From NCBI RefSeq assembly GCF_000153725.1, contig NZ_DS022276.1, forward strand, positions 3,836,126-3,900,125: a stretch of DNA of 64,000 nucleotides, in the 5' to 3' direction. Shown here piece by piece: positions 19,425 to 28,134 of the stretch. The notes under the pieces were generated by a model that was given only the letters and a program-made list of their open reading frames with translations, was not told the DNA's origin and searched no databases. How positions within the stretch are numbered: the first letter of the stretch is position 1; each line of letters begins with the position of its first letter. Both the position numbers and the translations under genes were made by a program. The stretch is from Salipiger bermudensis HTCC2601. Its GTDB lineage: Bacteria > Pseudomonadota > Alphaproteobacteria > Rhodobacterales > Rhodobacteraceae.

Positions 19425-20756
19425 TCAGCGATAGCCGACCAGCTGGCCCTTCTTGGTCACCACGTAGAGCGTGCCGTTGGCGATCGCCGGCGCGGTGGTG
19501 GCGCCGCCGGCCACCTCGGTGGCGGCGATCAGCGCGCCGGAGGCCGGGTCGAAGCTGCGCAGCAGACCGTCCGAGGAGGCCAGCACAAGCCGGCCCCCGG
19601 CCATCACCGGGCCGTAATGCGCGAAGGCGCTGTCACGGCGGCGCTGCGGCCGGCGCACCGGCTCGTAACCCGGCAGGTCGACAGCCCAGATCTGCGCCCC
19701 GCTGGCGGCGTCGAGCCGCACGAGCTGGTTCTTGTCCGAGACGAGGAACACCGAATCGCCAGCCGGCCAGACCGGCCCGCGGGCGCCCATGCGCGCGGTC
19801 CAGAGCCGTTCGCCATTGCCGAGGCCAAAGGCCACGACGCGGCCCGAATGGTTGCCCACATAGACCCGGTCACCCGCGATCACCGGCCCGCCGGTGATGT
19901 CGCCGACCTGCGCCAGTGCCGAGCCGATGCGGCTGCCGACCACGTCGGCGCTCCACAGACGCATGCCGCCCTCTCGGAAGGCCGACTGCACCGCGCCGTT
20001 GCCGAAGGCGAAGATCACCGCCTTCTCGCTCAGGGCCGGCGCAGGCGCCCCGGCCACGTTGGTCGTGTTTTCCGGCGCGTCGATCTGCCAGCGGATGCGA
20101 CCGCTCTCAGCCTCGAGCGCCCAGGCGCGGCTGTCGCCGGAGGTGAGGTAGACCAGCCCGCCGGCCGCCGTGGGCGCGCCGGTGGCGGTGTTGCCAAGGC
20201 GCTGTTCCCAGATCTCGGCACCGCTGGCGGCGTCGAGCGCGGTGAGGCGGCCATAACCCGAGGCGACGTAGAGCCGCCCGTCGGCGACGGCGAGCCCGCC
20301 GCCCTGCGCCTGACCGGAGCGTTCGCGTGCGGGGACCATGCTTTTCTGCCAGAGAATCTGGCCGGCGCTGCTCACGGCGCTGACCAGATGCTCGGAATCC
20401 ATCGTGTAGATCCGACCGCCCGAGACCACCGGGTCCACGTTGATGCGCTGGCGACGTCCGTCGCCTGCGCCGATATCGACCGAGAAGACCGGGGTCAGCG
20501 CGCGGTTCAGCGCCGCGTTGTCGACCCGCGCGAAGGGCGAGACCGGGCTTTGTGCCCAGCCGGCATTGACGGTGCTGGCCGCGAGCGACAGCGCGCGGGA
20601 GGTGTTTGGCGGCGTGACCTCGGCCGGGCCGCCGTTCTGAAGCACCTCGCGGGTGCCGAAGCGCTCGCCGGGAAGGATGACCTCTGGCTCCGAGCAGGCC
20701 GACAGCATGGTCAGCCCGAGAAGCCCCGCCGTGATGGTGGTGATGCGCAAATCCAC
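19425..20756 (-). CDS. bamB: Outer-membrane assembly lipoprotein BamB-like (PQQ-like beta propeller)
   Basis: 443-residue lipoprotein with lipobox LSAC (Cys 21) followed by repeated PQQ-like blades such as GRLYVASGYGRLTALDAASGAEIWEQ, GLVYLTSGDSRAWALEAESGRIRW and GDRVYVGNHSGRVVAFGLGNGERLW. These form a beta propeller as in BamB, the accessory lipoprotein of the BAM outer-membrane protein insertase. Position between a YfgM-like gene and der supports this. Some alphaproteobacterial homologues are annotated only as PQQ-binding proteins; no enzyme activity is suggested. Confidence 0.9.
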   Translation of the reverse strand: MDLRITTITAGLLGLTMLSACSEPEVILPGERFGTREVLQNGGPAEVTPPNTSRALSLAASTVNAGWAQSPVSPFARVDNAALNRALTPVFSVDIGAGDGRRQRINVDPVVSGGRIYTMDSEHLVSAVSSAGQILWQKSMVPARERSGQAQGGGLAVADGRLYVASGYGRLTALDAASGAEIWEQRLGNTATGAPTAAGGLVYLTSGDSRAWALEAESGRIRWQIDAPENTTNVAGAPAPALSEKAVIFAFGNGAVQSAFREGGMRLWSADVVGSRIGSALAQVGDITGGPVIAGDRVYVGNHSGRVVAFGLGNGERLWTARMGARGPVWPAGDSVFLVSDKNQLVRLDAASGAQIWAVDLPGYEPVRRPQRRRDSAFAHYGPVMAGGRLVLASSDGLLRSFDPASGALIAATEVAGGATTAPAIANGTLYVVTKKGQLVGYR

Positions 20757-20828
20757 TGCCCCCGTCTTTCGCCTGTCACGCTTCGATCTGCCCGGCGCGC
20801 CGGTCAGACCCGTTGTGTTTGCACCGGT

Positions 20829-21485
20829 TTAGCTGGCATCCAGTGCGCCGCCAAGGGCGATGATCATCTGTGAAGCGCGCTGGCGCAAGCCGGCGGTGGC
20901 CTCGGAATCCTCGACGATGCGACGCAGCCGCTCCTCGGCCGCGAGCCGGTCACCAGCCTCAATATCGAGCAGCGCGAGCTGCTCTTCGGCCAGCAGGCGC
21001 AGCGGCTTGCCGGGGACGGCCAGCGACTCGAGCCCGGCGCGGCGCTCGTCGATCGACAGGCCGGAGCCGGCCTGGCTCATCGCCTTGTAGCTGGCGATCT
21101 CGCGGTAGATCTCGGGCACCTCGCCATTGGCAGCGACGGATTCGAGGCTCAGCGCAGCGGCCTCCATGTCCTCGGCGCGGGCCGCCTCGGAGGCGGTCAG
21201 CATGGCGATCAGCGCCTCGGCGCCGGGCGTCGGCGCATCGATCTCGGATAGAGCGGCGACACGGGCCTGCGCCTCGTCGGCCTCGAGCGCGGCAAGGATC
21301 TCGTCGCCGAGCGCCTGTGCCGCCGAACGGCTCTGGGCGTTGCTGTACTCGCGCCACGCGGCCCCGCCGACCAGCAGGATGACCAGCAGCACGGCGATCC
21401 AGCCATAGCGCTTCATGGCGGCGAAGAGCCGGTCGCGGCGGACCTCTTCGGTGACTTCGTCGATGAAACTGTCGGGATTGCTCAA
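20829..21485 (-). CDS. YfgM-like membrane-anchored TPR protein
   Basis: 218 residues from a TTG start at 21485 with GTGAGG upstream; the frame stays open further upstream without a sensible protein. The N-terminus SNPDSFIDEVTEEVRRDRLF is followed by one membrane helix (about 27-45, YGWIAVLLVILLVGGAAW). An alanine- and glutamate-rich helical periplasmic region follows, resembling the TPR_21/YfgM family, which associates with the Sec translocon and periplasmic chaperones. bamB and der follow on the same strand. Confidence 0.8.
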   Translation of the reverse strand: MSNPDSFIDEVTEEVRRDRLFAAMKRYGWIAVLLVILLVGGAAWREYSNAQSRSAAQALGDEILAALEADEAQARVAALSEIDAPTPGAEALIAMLTASEAARAEDMEAAALSLESVAANGEVPEIYREIASYKAMSQAGSGLSIDERRAGLESLAVPGKPLRLLAEEQLALLDIEAGDRLAAEERLRRIVEDSEATAGLRQRASQMIIALGGALDAS

Positions 21486-21620
21486 GGGCGGCCTCACAAG
21501 TCTTTGTCGGCCCCCTCTTACAGGCCCCGGAGGGCACTGCCAAGGCATCTCCGGATCCGCCGCCGGGACCGCGGCGGCGATCGCCCCGCGCCGCTTGATC
21601 GGGCGGGCCAAGGCGGGTAA

Positions 21621-21640
21621 TCTGAACGGGTCAGTTCAGA
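21621..21640. promoter_or_regulatory. Palindromic operator-like site upstream of RND efflux genes
   Basis: Perfect inverted repeat TCTGAAC-N6-GTTCAGA, nested with a second one, CGGGTC-N6-GACCCG. It is 106 bases before the start of the RND adaptor gene. Sites of this size and symmetry are typical of TetR- or MarR-type repressors of efflux pumps; no such regulator gene is adjacent, so it would be encoded elsewhere. Confidence 0.4.
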
Positions 21641-21745
21641 CCCGGGAACATTCAAGACCCGTTATCGAAATGGTCGCATTGCGGCGGCACCGTTTCGCGT
21701 TATCCCTTGCCCCGTAGACCCGAGCCGAGTGGGAAGCCCCGAACC

Positions 21746-23071
21746 ATGCGTATCATTTCGATCCTGACGGCGCTCGTCGTGATGGCCGTGCTCTATGGCG
21801 TGGTGATCGAGCGCGATCGCCTGCTCGGTTTTGCCCGCGACATCGCCCCGGCGGAGAGCGCCGCCGCGTCCGACGGGCCCGCGTCCGCGGACGGCCCACA
21901 AGCGACGGACGTGACCGCGACTGATCCCGCTGCGGCATCGATGCCCTCCGAAGACGGGGCCGTCGCGGTCATTGCGCGGCACTCCACCGCGCAGGAGATC
22001 GACGACGCGGTGCTGCTGCGTGGCCAGAGTCAGGCCTTCCGCGAGGTCGACGTGCTCTCCGAGGCCACCGGCCGGGTGATCTCGGAGCCCCTGCCCAAGG
22101 GCAGCGCGGTCACGGCCGGGCAGTTGCTCTGCGAGCTTGATCCCGGCACCTCCGGCGCGTCGCTGGCCGAGGCCGAGGCAGCGCTTGCCGAGGCACAGGC
22201 GCAGCGCCCGCAGGTCGAAGCGCGCGTGCCCGAGGCGCAGGCAGCGCTGGCGCAGGCCGAGGCCCAGCTCGAAGAGGCGCAGATCACCCTGACCGCCGCC
22301 GAGAAACTGTCGGAGAGCGGCTACTCCTCGCGCACGACGCTGGCCTCGGCCCGCGCCGGGCAGCGCGCCGCCGAAGCCGGGGTGCGCAGCGCCGAGGCCG
22401 GGCTGAAATCCGCCGACAGCGGCATCGACAGCCTCGAGGCCCAGATCGAAAGCGCCCGCGCCGCCGTCGCCCGCGCCCGCACCGAGGTCGAGAACCTCTC
22501 GATCACCGCGCCCTTCGCCGGCGTGCTCGAGGACGACACCGCCGAGCTCGGCGCGCTGATGACCGTGGGCACGCGCTGCGCCACGGTGCTGCAGCTCGAT
22601 CCGATCCGGTTGGTGGGCTACGTGCCCGAGGCCGATGTCTCCCGCGTGATCCCCGGAGCCAACGCCGGCGCGCGGCTGGTCGGCGAGCAGCAGGTGATGG
22701 GCAAGGTCACCTTCATCGCCCGCCGTGCCGACGAGACCACCCGCACCTTCCGCGTCGACATCACCCTGCCAAACCCGGATCTGGCGATCCGCGCCGGCCA
22801 GACCGCCGAGATCGCCATCGAAGCCGACGGCGCCATGGCGCATCTGCTGCCGCAATCGGCGCTCACCCTCGACGATGACGGCAGGCTCGGCATTCGCTCG
22901 GTCGCCGCCGACGGCGCGGCGCAGTTCCTGCCGGTGAGCGTGCTGCGCGACACCCGCAGCGGCATCTGGGTCTCGGGCCTGCCCGAGCGCGTCGACGTGA
23001 TCACCGTGGGCCAGGAATACGTCACCGACGGCGTGCCTGTCCGGCCCAGCTTCGAGGAGGTCGTGCAGTGA
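21746..23071 (+). CDS. RND efflux periplasmic adaptor (membrane fusion protein)
   Basis: 441 residues from ATG 21746, at the MRIISILTALVVMAV membrane/signal segment. The order is: N-terminal anchor, linker, barrel-sandwich half (GQSQAFREVDVLSEATGRVI), a long alanine/glutamate coiled-coil hairpin (about 140-255), second half (LSITAPFAGVLEDDTAELG) and beta-barrel domain. This is the HlyD/AcrA adaptor architecture. The stop overlaps the permease start by 4 bases (GTGA), so both subunits are coupled. No outer-membrane TolC gene is adjacent. Confidence 0.92.
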   Translation: MRIISILTALVVMAVLYGVVIERDRLLGFARDIAPAESAAASDGPASADGPQATDVTATDPAAASMPSEDGAVAVIARHSTAQEIDDAVLLRGQSQAFREVDVLSEATGRVISEPLPKGSAVTAGQLLCELDPGTSGASLAEAEAALAEAQAQRPQVEARVPEAQAALAQAEAQLEEAQITLTAAEKLSESGYSSRTTLASARAGQRAAEAGVRSAEAGLKSADSGIDSLEAQIESARAAVARARTEVENLSITAPFAGVLEDDTAELGALMTVGTRCATVLQLDPIRLVGYVPEADVSRVIPGANAGARLVGEQQVMGKVTFIARRADETTRTFRVDITLPNPDLAIRAGQTAEIAIEADGAMAHLLPQSALTLDDDGRLGIRSVAADGAAQFLPVSVLRDTRSGIWVSGLPERVDVITVGQEYVTDGVPVRPSFEEVVQ

Positions 23072-26000
23072 CCGGCCTCGTCGACTGGGCCGCCGAGCGC
23101 GCCCGCATGGTGATGGCCTTCATCTTCCTGTCGCTGGTCGCCGGCGCCTATGCCTACGCCACGCTGCCCAAGGAGGGCGAGCCGGATATCGAGATCCCGG
23201 CGCTGTTCATCTCGGTCCCCTTCCCCGGCATCTCGGCCGAGGATGCCGAGAAGCTTCTGGTCAAGCCGATGGAGACCGAGCTGGCCGATCTCGACGGGCT
23301 CAAGACGCTCTCGGGCGTGGCCTCCGAGGGCTATGCCGGCGTGGCGCTCGAGTTCGAGTTCGGCTGGAACAAGTCCGAGACCATGGCCGACGTGCGCGAC
23401 GCCATGAACACCGCCGAGGGCAGCTTTCCCGATGGTGCCGAGAGCTACTCGATCAACGAGATCAACTTCTCGGAATTCCCCATCCTGATCATCTCGCTCA
23501 CCGGCCCGGTGCCCGAGCGCACCATGGCGCAGGTGGTCAAGGACCTGCAGGACCGGGTCGAGGCGCTCGACTCGGTGCTCGAGGCGGGCATCGCCGGCAA
23601 TCGCGACGAGATGGTCGAGGTGATCATCGACCCGCTGCGGCTCGAGAGCTACAACGTCACCGCCAGCGAGCTGATCAACGTGGTGCAGAACAACAACCTG
23701 CTGGTCGCCGCAGGCGAGGTCGAGACCGAGACCGGCGCCTTCTCGGTCAAGATCCCCTCGAGCTTCGACGAGCCGCGCGACATCTACGACCTGCCGGTGA
23801 AGGTCAATGGCGACCGGGTGGTGACGCTGGGCGAGCTGGCCACCATCAGCCTGACCTTCGAGGATCGCGAAGGCACCGCGCGCTTCAACGGCGACAGCAC
23901 GGTGGCGCTGCAGGTGGTCAAGCGCAAGGGGTTCAACCTGATCGACACGGCGACCGAGGTGCGCGCCGTCGTGGCACAGGCCGAGGCCGACTGGCCGCCC
24001 GAGCTGCGCGCCGCGGTCACGGTCTCGGCCAGCAATGACCAGAGCCGCATCGTCGACAGCATGGTCAAGCAGCTCGAGGGCTCGGTGCTGACCGCGATCG
24101 CGCTGGTGATGATCGTGGTGCTGGCGGCGCTCGGCACCCGCGCGGCGCTGCTGGTGGGCTTTGCGATCCCGACGAGCTTCCTGCTCTGCTTCCTGCTGCT
24201 GCTCGGCATGGGCATCACGGTGTCGAACATCGTCATGTTCGGGCTGATCCTCGCGGTGGGGATGCTGGTCGACGGCGCCATCGTCGTCGTCGAGTACGCC
24301 GACAAGCGCATCGCGCAGGGAACCGGGCCGATGCACGCCTATGTCGAGGCAGCCAAGCGCATGTTCTGGCCGGTGGTGAGCTCGACCGCGACCACGCTCT
24401 GCGCCTTCCTGCCGATGCTGTTCTGGCCCGGCGTGGCGGGTCAGTTCATGGGCATGCTGCCGGTGACGCTGATCTTCGTGCTCTCGGCCTCGCTGGTGGT
24501 GGCGCTGATCTACCTGCCGGTGATGGGCGGCGTCTCGGGGCGATTCTCGCGCGGGCTGCACCGCAAGGGCGCGCGGCTGCGCCGCCGCCTGCCGAACTGG
24601 TGGGCGCGCGCGGCACTGGTGCCGATGGCGCTGCTGGGCATGTTCGTGGGCGCCATGATGGTGCTGAACCCGGACTTCCTGTTCCATTCGCCCTTCACCG
24701 GCTACGGCGCGCGCCTGCCGGGCGTCGCGGTCTTCCTCGCCTTCGCGGTGATGGCATCGATCACGCTGGATGCCGCGCGCATCGAGCACCGGCGCAAGCG
24801 CATCAAGGCGCAGTACCGCCGCACGCCTTTCGGCTGGCTGATCCAGCTGATCACCGCCAACCCGGTGATGCCGGTGGTGACCATCGGCGCGGTGGTGTTC
24901 TTCGTGATCTCGGTCTTCGGCTATTACGGCGAGAACAACAACGGCACCCAGTTCTTCACCGAGAGCGAGCCCGAGCAGGCCATCGTCTACGTCCGCGCCC
25001 GCGGCAACCTCTCGCTGGCCGAGAAGGATGCGCTCGTCCGACGCGCCGAGCAAATCGTGCTGGCCCATCCCGGCATCGAGACCGCCTTCGCCTTCTCCGG
25101 CGATGGCGGGCTCAGCTCCAACACCGGCGGGGCCGAGCCACCCAAGGACACGATCGGGCAGATCCAGCTCGAGATCGTGCCGTGGGAGAACCGCCGCGAC
25201 CGGCCCGAACTCGACGGCGATCTGGTGCTGGCCGAGCTGACCCAGGCGATGCGGGCCTTGCCCGGCATCCAGATCGAGATCCTCGACCTTGCCATGGGGC
25301 CGGCCTCGGCCAAGCCGGTGCACCTGCGGCTGAAATCCGACGATTGGGACGCTCTGCTCGCCGCCACGGGGGCCGCGCGCGCGCAGTTCGACGCCATGGC
25401 CGGGCTGCGCCAGATCGAGGACACCCGCCCCCTGCCCGGCATCGACTGGCAGATCGATGTCGATGTCGAGAAGGCCGGCCGCTACGGCGCCGACGTGGCC
25501 ACGGTGGGCGCCATGGTGCAGCTCGTCACCCGTGGGCTGACGCTCGACACCATGCGGGTCGACAGCTCGGACGAGGAGATCGACATCCGCGTGCGCCTGC
25601 CCGAGGCGGATCGGGTGCTCTCGACGCTGGACAGCCTCAAGGTGCGCACGCAGGACGGGCTGGTGCCGCTGTCGAATTTCATCACCCGCCAGCCGGTGGA
25701 GAAACTCGCCGAGATCAACCGCGTCGACCAGAAGCGCCATTTCGACATCAAGGCCGGGGTGCGCGAGGGGCTGGTGAAATTCGTGAGCGACGGCGCGACC
25801 GTCGGCTACGGGACAGAGGCCGCGTCCGGCCCCGGAGACCTCAGCCTGCGCGGCAACGCCTATGATCTGACGCAGGTCGAGGGAGATGCCGACCCGGCGG
25901 CTCTGGCCGAAAACGGCGCGTTGCAGCTGGTGCCGGTTAATGCCAACGAGCGCATCGCGGCGCTGACCGCGTGGCTCGAGACCGACCCGCTCCCGCAGGG

Positions 26001-26778
26001 GGTGAGCTGGGAATGGACCGGGGACCAGGAGGAGGAGGCCGACAGCCAGGCCTTCCTCAGCCAGGCCTTCTCGGCGGCGCTGGCGCTGATGTTCATCATC
26101 CTGCTGGCGCAGTTCAACAGCTTCTACAACGCGGTGCTGGTGCTGCTGGCGGTTGTGCTCTCGACCGCCGGCGTGTTCCTCGGGATGATCGTGATGGACC
26201 AGACCTTCTCGATCATCATGACCGGCACCGGCGTGGTGGCGCTCGCCGGGATCGTGGTGAACAACAACATCGTGCTGATCGACACCTTTCAGGAGTATTC
26301 GCGCTACATGCCGCGGATCGAGGCGATCATCCGCACCGCCGAAGACCGCATCCGCCCCGTCCTGCTCACCACCATCACCACCATCGCCGGGCTGTTCCCG
26401 ATGATGATCGGCCTCAGCCTCGATTTCTTCGGCGGCGGCTATGCCATCGACAGCCCGACCTCGCTGTGGTGGAAGCCGCTGGCCACGGCGGTGGTCTTCG
26501 GCCTCGCCATCGCCACGGTGCTGACTCTGGTCTTCACGCCGGCGATGCTGGCGCTACGGGTCTGGTTCAACACCTATCTCGGCTGGATCGCCCGGGCCTT
26601 GGCGGCGCTGTCGCTGGGCCGCGGCAGCCGCGCGGCGCAGGACTGGGCGCTGGCGCGTGCGGCGCGGCGGGTGAAGGCGCCGACCATCCTCTGGGAAGAG
26701 GTGCCGCCCTTCCCGTCCCGCCCCTCACGCACGCCCGACGCGACCGGCGGCGAGGACGCTCTGAAGGCGGCGGAGTGA
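23068..26778 (+). CDS. RND efflux permease with extra transmembrane hairpin
   Basis: Proton-driven RND transporter, 1236 residues against about 1030-1050 for AcrB-type pumps. The first half ends with the TM4 motif GMLVDGAIVVVEYAD, which has one Asp where HAE1 pumps usually have two. Between the two halves lies an insertion of about 75 residues (roughly 512-590) with two additional predicted membrane helices (ALVPMALLGMFVGAMMVL and LPGVAVFLAFAVMASITL), and the protein ends in a polar tail of about 70 residues. GTG start at 23068 overlapping the adaptor stop. Substrate cannot be predicted. Confidence 0.9.
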   Translation: MTGLVDWAAERARMVMAFIFLSLVAGAYAYATLPKEGEPDIEIPALFISVPFPGISAEDAEKLLVKPMETELADLDGLKTLSGVASEGYAGVALEFEFGWNKSETMADVRDAMNTAEGSFPDGAESYSINEINFSEFPILIISLTGPVPERTMAQVVKDLQDRVEALDSVLEAGIAGNRDEMVEVIIDPLRLESYNVTASELINVVQNNNLLVAAGEVETETGAFSVKIPSSFDEPRDIYDLPVKVNGDRVVTLGELATISLTFEDREGTARFNGDSTVALQVVKRKGFNLIDTATEVRAVVAQAEADWPPELRAAVTVSASNDQSRIVDSMVKQLEGSVLTAIALVMIVVLAALGTRAALLVGFAIPTSFLLCFLLLLGMGITVSNIVMFGLILAVGMLVDGAIVVVEYADKRIAQGTGPMHAYVEAAKRMFWPVVSSTATTLCAFLPMLFWPGVAGQFMGMLPVTLIFVLSASLVVALIYLPVMGGVSGRFSRGLHRKGARLRRRLPNWWARAALVPMALLGMFVGAMMVLNPDFLFHSPFTGYGARLPGVAVFLAFAVMASITLDAARIEHRRKRIKAQYRRTPFGWLIQLITANPVMPVVTIGAVVFFVISVFGYYGENNNGTQFFTESEPEQAIVYVRARGNLSLAEKDALVRRAEQIVLAHPGIETAFAFSGDGGLSSNTGGAEPPKDTIGQIQLEIVPWENRRDRPELDGDLVLAELTQAMRALPGIQIEILDLAMGPASAKPVHLRLKSDDWDALLAATGAARAQFDAMAGLRQIEDTRPLPGIDWQIDVDVEKAGRYGADVATVGAMVQLVTRGLTLDTMRVDSSDEEIDIRVRLPEADRVLSTLDSLKVRTQDGLVPLSNFITRQPVEKLAEINRVDQKRHFDIKAGVREGLVKFVSDGATVGYGTEAASGPGDLSLRGNAYDLTQVEGDADPAALAENGALQLVPVNANERIAALTAWLETDPLPQGVSWEWTGDQEEEADSQAFLSQAFSAALALMFIILLAQFNSFYNAVLVLLAVVLSTAGVFLGMIVMDQTFSIIMTGTGVVALAGIVVNNNIVLIDTFQEYSRYMPRIEAIIRTAEDRIRPVLLTTITTIAGLFPMMIGLSLDFFGGGYAIDSPTSLWWKPLATAVVFGLAIATVLTLVFTPAMLALRVWFNTYLGWIARALAALSLGRGSRAAQDWALARAARRVKAPTILWEEVPPFPSRPSRTPDATGGEDALKAAE

Positions 26779-26908
26779 GACTGGCGGCGAATCTCGGCGA
26801 CCCCTCGCCGGGCCTGCACCGTCGCCGCGCATTTCTTCGACCAACGCCAGCCTGATCGGCGCCCCCCTGCGCGGGTCTCACGGCCCGAAATGCGTTGCCG
26901 CGAGACCA

Positions 26909-28045
26909 TCACGCGAGCAAGGTAAATTCCGCCTCGGCGACGTCTCGTCCGTTGACCTGCAGGATCACCGCGTGCACCCCCGGGTGCAGCCGAAAGGTGG
27001 TGGCATCGCCCTTCATCCGGTGGCGCTTGGTGAGTGTCAGGGGCTTGCCCGGGGCGAGTTCGGCGGCCTTCAGCTTGAAGACCTTCTCGGCGCTGCCCGT
27101 GGGCCGCGCAAAGCGCAGCCGGTAGTCGACCAGCACCGGCCCGGCCTCCGGGCTCTCGAGGCTGGCGGCGATGGTCAGAACCTCGCCGATCCGCAGCTCG
27201 GGCTGGATGTCGAGCCGCGCGGTGACCGGCAGGTCCGGCCGGTAGCCCAGCAGCCCAAGCGCCCCGGGCTCGCCGCGCTTGACCGCGGTGCGCAGGGCGT
27301 GTCGTGTGATCCAGTCGCGCTCGCGCGGGGTTTGCGCCTGGCTCGACCGCCACGCGGCCAGCCGGTCGAGCACCGCGTCGGGATGGGTCTTGCTCAGATC
27401 GTTGAGATGATTGGCCACCGAGCGCGTCACGAAGCGGGTGTCGTCGGCATGTAGCACGTCGAGCAGCGGAAGCGGTGCGCGCGGATCAAGCGTGATGCCG
27501 ATGCCCCAAGGCAGCTTGGGCCGCGTGCCCTCGGAGACCAGCCGGCGCACGTGGTAATGCGGATCACGGGCCCAGCCCTGCATCCGCGCGAGCACCAGAT
27601 CGGGCCAGCGGTTGAGGAACGGCCGGATGGCGTATTCCATCGAGAAGCGCTGGGTCGCGGCGTGGATCAAATCAAGCGCGCGCTCTGGATGGTCGATCCC
27701 GTGCCTCGCTGCGAGCACGCCATGCACCGCGTGAATGAAGCGACCGAAGTCGTCATCCTTGCGCGCAGGGTCGAGCGGCTCTGGAAGCGATGCCTCAAGA
27801 GATTCAGCCATGGCATTGAAATCGTTGGGGAGTTTCGCCTCCAGCCCATCCGCGAGAACCTCGAGCCTTGCATGCACACCGAGCCCCTCAAAGCGCGGCA
27901 GGACCTGATCGAGGAAGCGCCCAGCCTCGAAGCCGGGCAGCACGGAGAATTCCTGCGCCAGTGCCGCGGCGCTGTCGGCGTTGAAGAGCTGGTCGGCGAG
28001 GGAGAACCCCGCGCCGCCGCCCTTGCCGTCAGGACCGCGGGCCAT
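26909..28045 (-). CDS. AlkC-like DNA glycosylase with C-terminal Ig-like domain
   Basis: DNA alkylation repair HEAT-like protein, 378 residues from ATG 28045; longer frames upstream run through a repeat element and are rejected. AlkC hallmarks: SLADQLFNADSAAALA near the N-terminus, QRFSMEYAIRPFLNRWPDL, HVRRLVSEGTRPKLPWG and TRSVANHLNDLSKTHPD. The last 100 or so residues (VTARLDIQPELRIGEVL to the end) form a beta-rich Ig-like domain, known in one AlkC subgroup. Members excise 3-methyladenine or 3-methylcytosine from DNA; the exact lesion is inferred from family. Confidence 0.85.
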   Translation of the reverse strand: MARGPDGKGGGAGFSLADQLFNADSAAALAQEFSVLPGFEAGRFLDQVLPRFEGLGVHARLEVLADGLEAKLPNDFNAMAESLEASLPEPLDPARKDDDFGRFIHAVHGVLAARHGIDHPERALDLIHAATQRFSMEYAIRPFLNRWPDLVLARMQGWARDPHYHVRRLVSEGTRPKLPWGIGITLDPRAPLPLLDVLHADDTRFVTRSVANHLNDLSKTHPDAVLDRLAAWRSSQAQTPRERDWITRHALRTAVKRGEPGALGLLGYRPDLPVTARLDIQPELRIGEVLTIAASLESPEAGPVLVDYRLRFARPTGSAEKVFKLKAAELAPGKPLTLTKRHRMKGDATTFRLHPGVHAVILQVNGRDVAEAEFTLLA

Positions 28046-28060
28046 GGGCGTCGCGGGTTT

Positions 28061-28123
28061 GGGGGCGCTGCCCCCGCCGCCCGTTCCGGGCGACTCCCCC
28101 GGGATATTTCCGGCCAGAAGAAG
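28061..28123 (+). repeat. Dispersed 3'-end hairpin element, copy B (short form)
   Basis: Palindrome GGGGGCGCTGCCCCC at 28061-28075, then CCCCCGGGATATTT and CCGGCCAGAAGAAG. It lies 11 bases past the SDR stop codon in the leftward direction and just upstream of the AlkC-like gene. It shares the box with copies at 4530 and 54656. Confidence 0.75.
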
Positions 28124-28134
28124 CTGTGGGCATC

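Noticed and set aside
17754..20873. Open frame of more than 1000 codons antisense to der and bamB
   Set aside because: der and bamB have strong motifs on the opposite strand; the open frame follows from GC-rich codon bias.
22618..25740. Long open frame antisense to the RND pump genes
   Set aside because: Its protein is rich in His, Arg, Gly and Asp repeats typical of high-GC antisense reading; the other strand has clear RND motifs and coupling.
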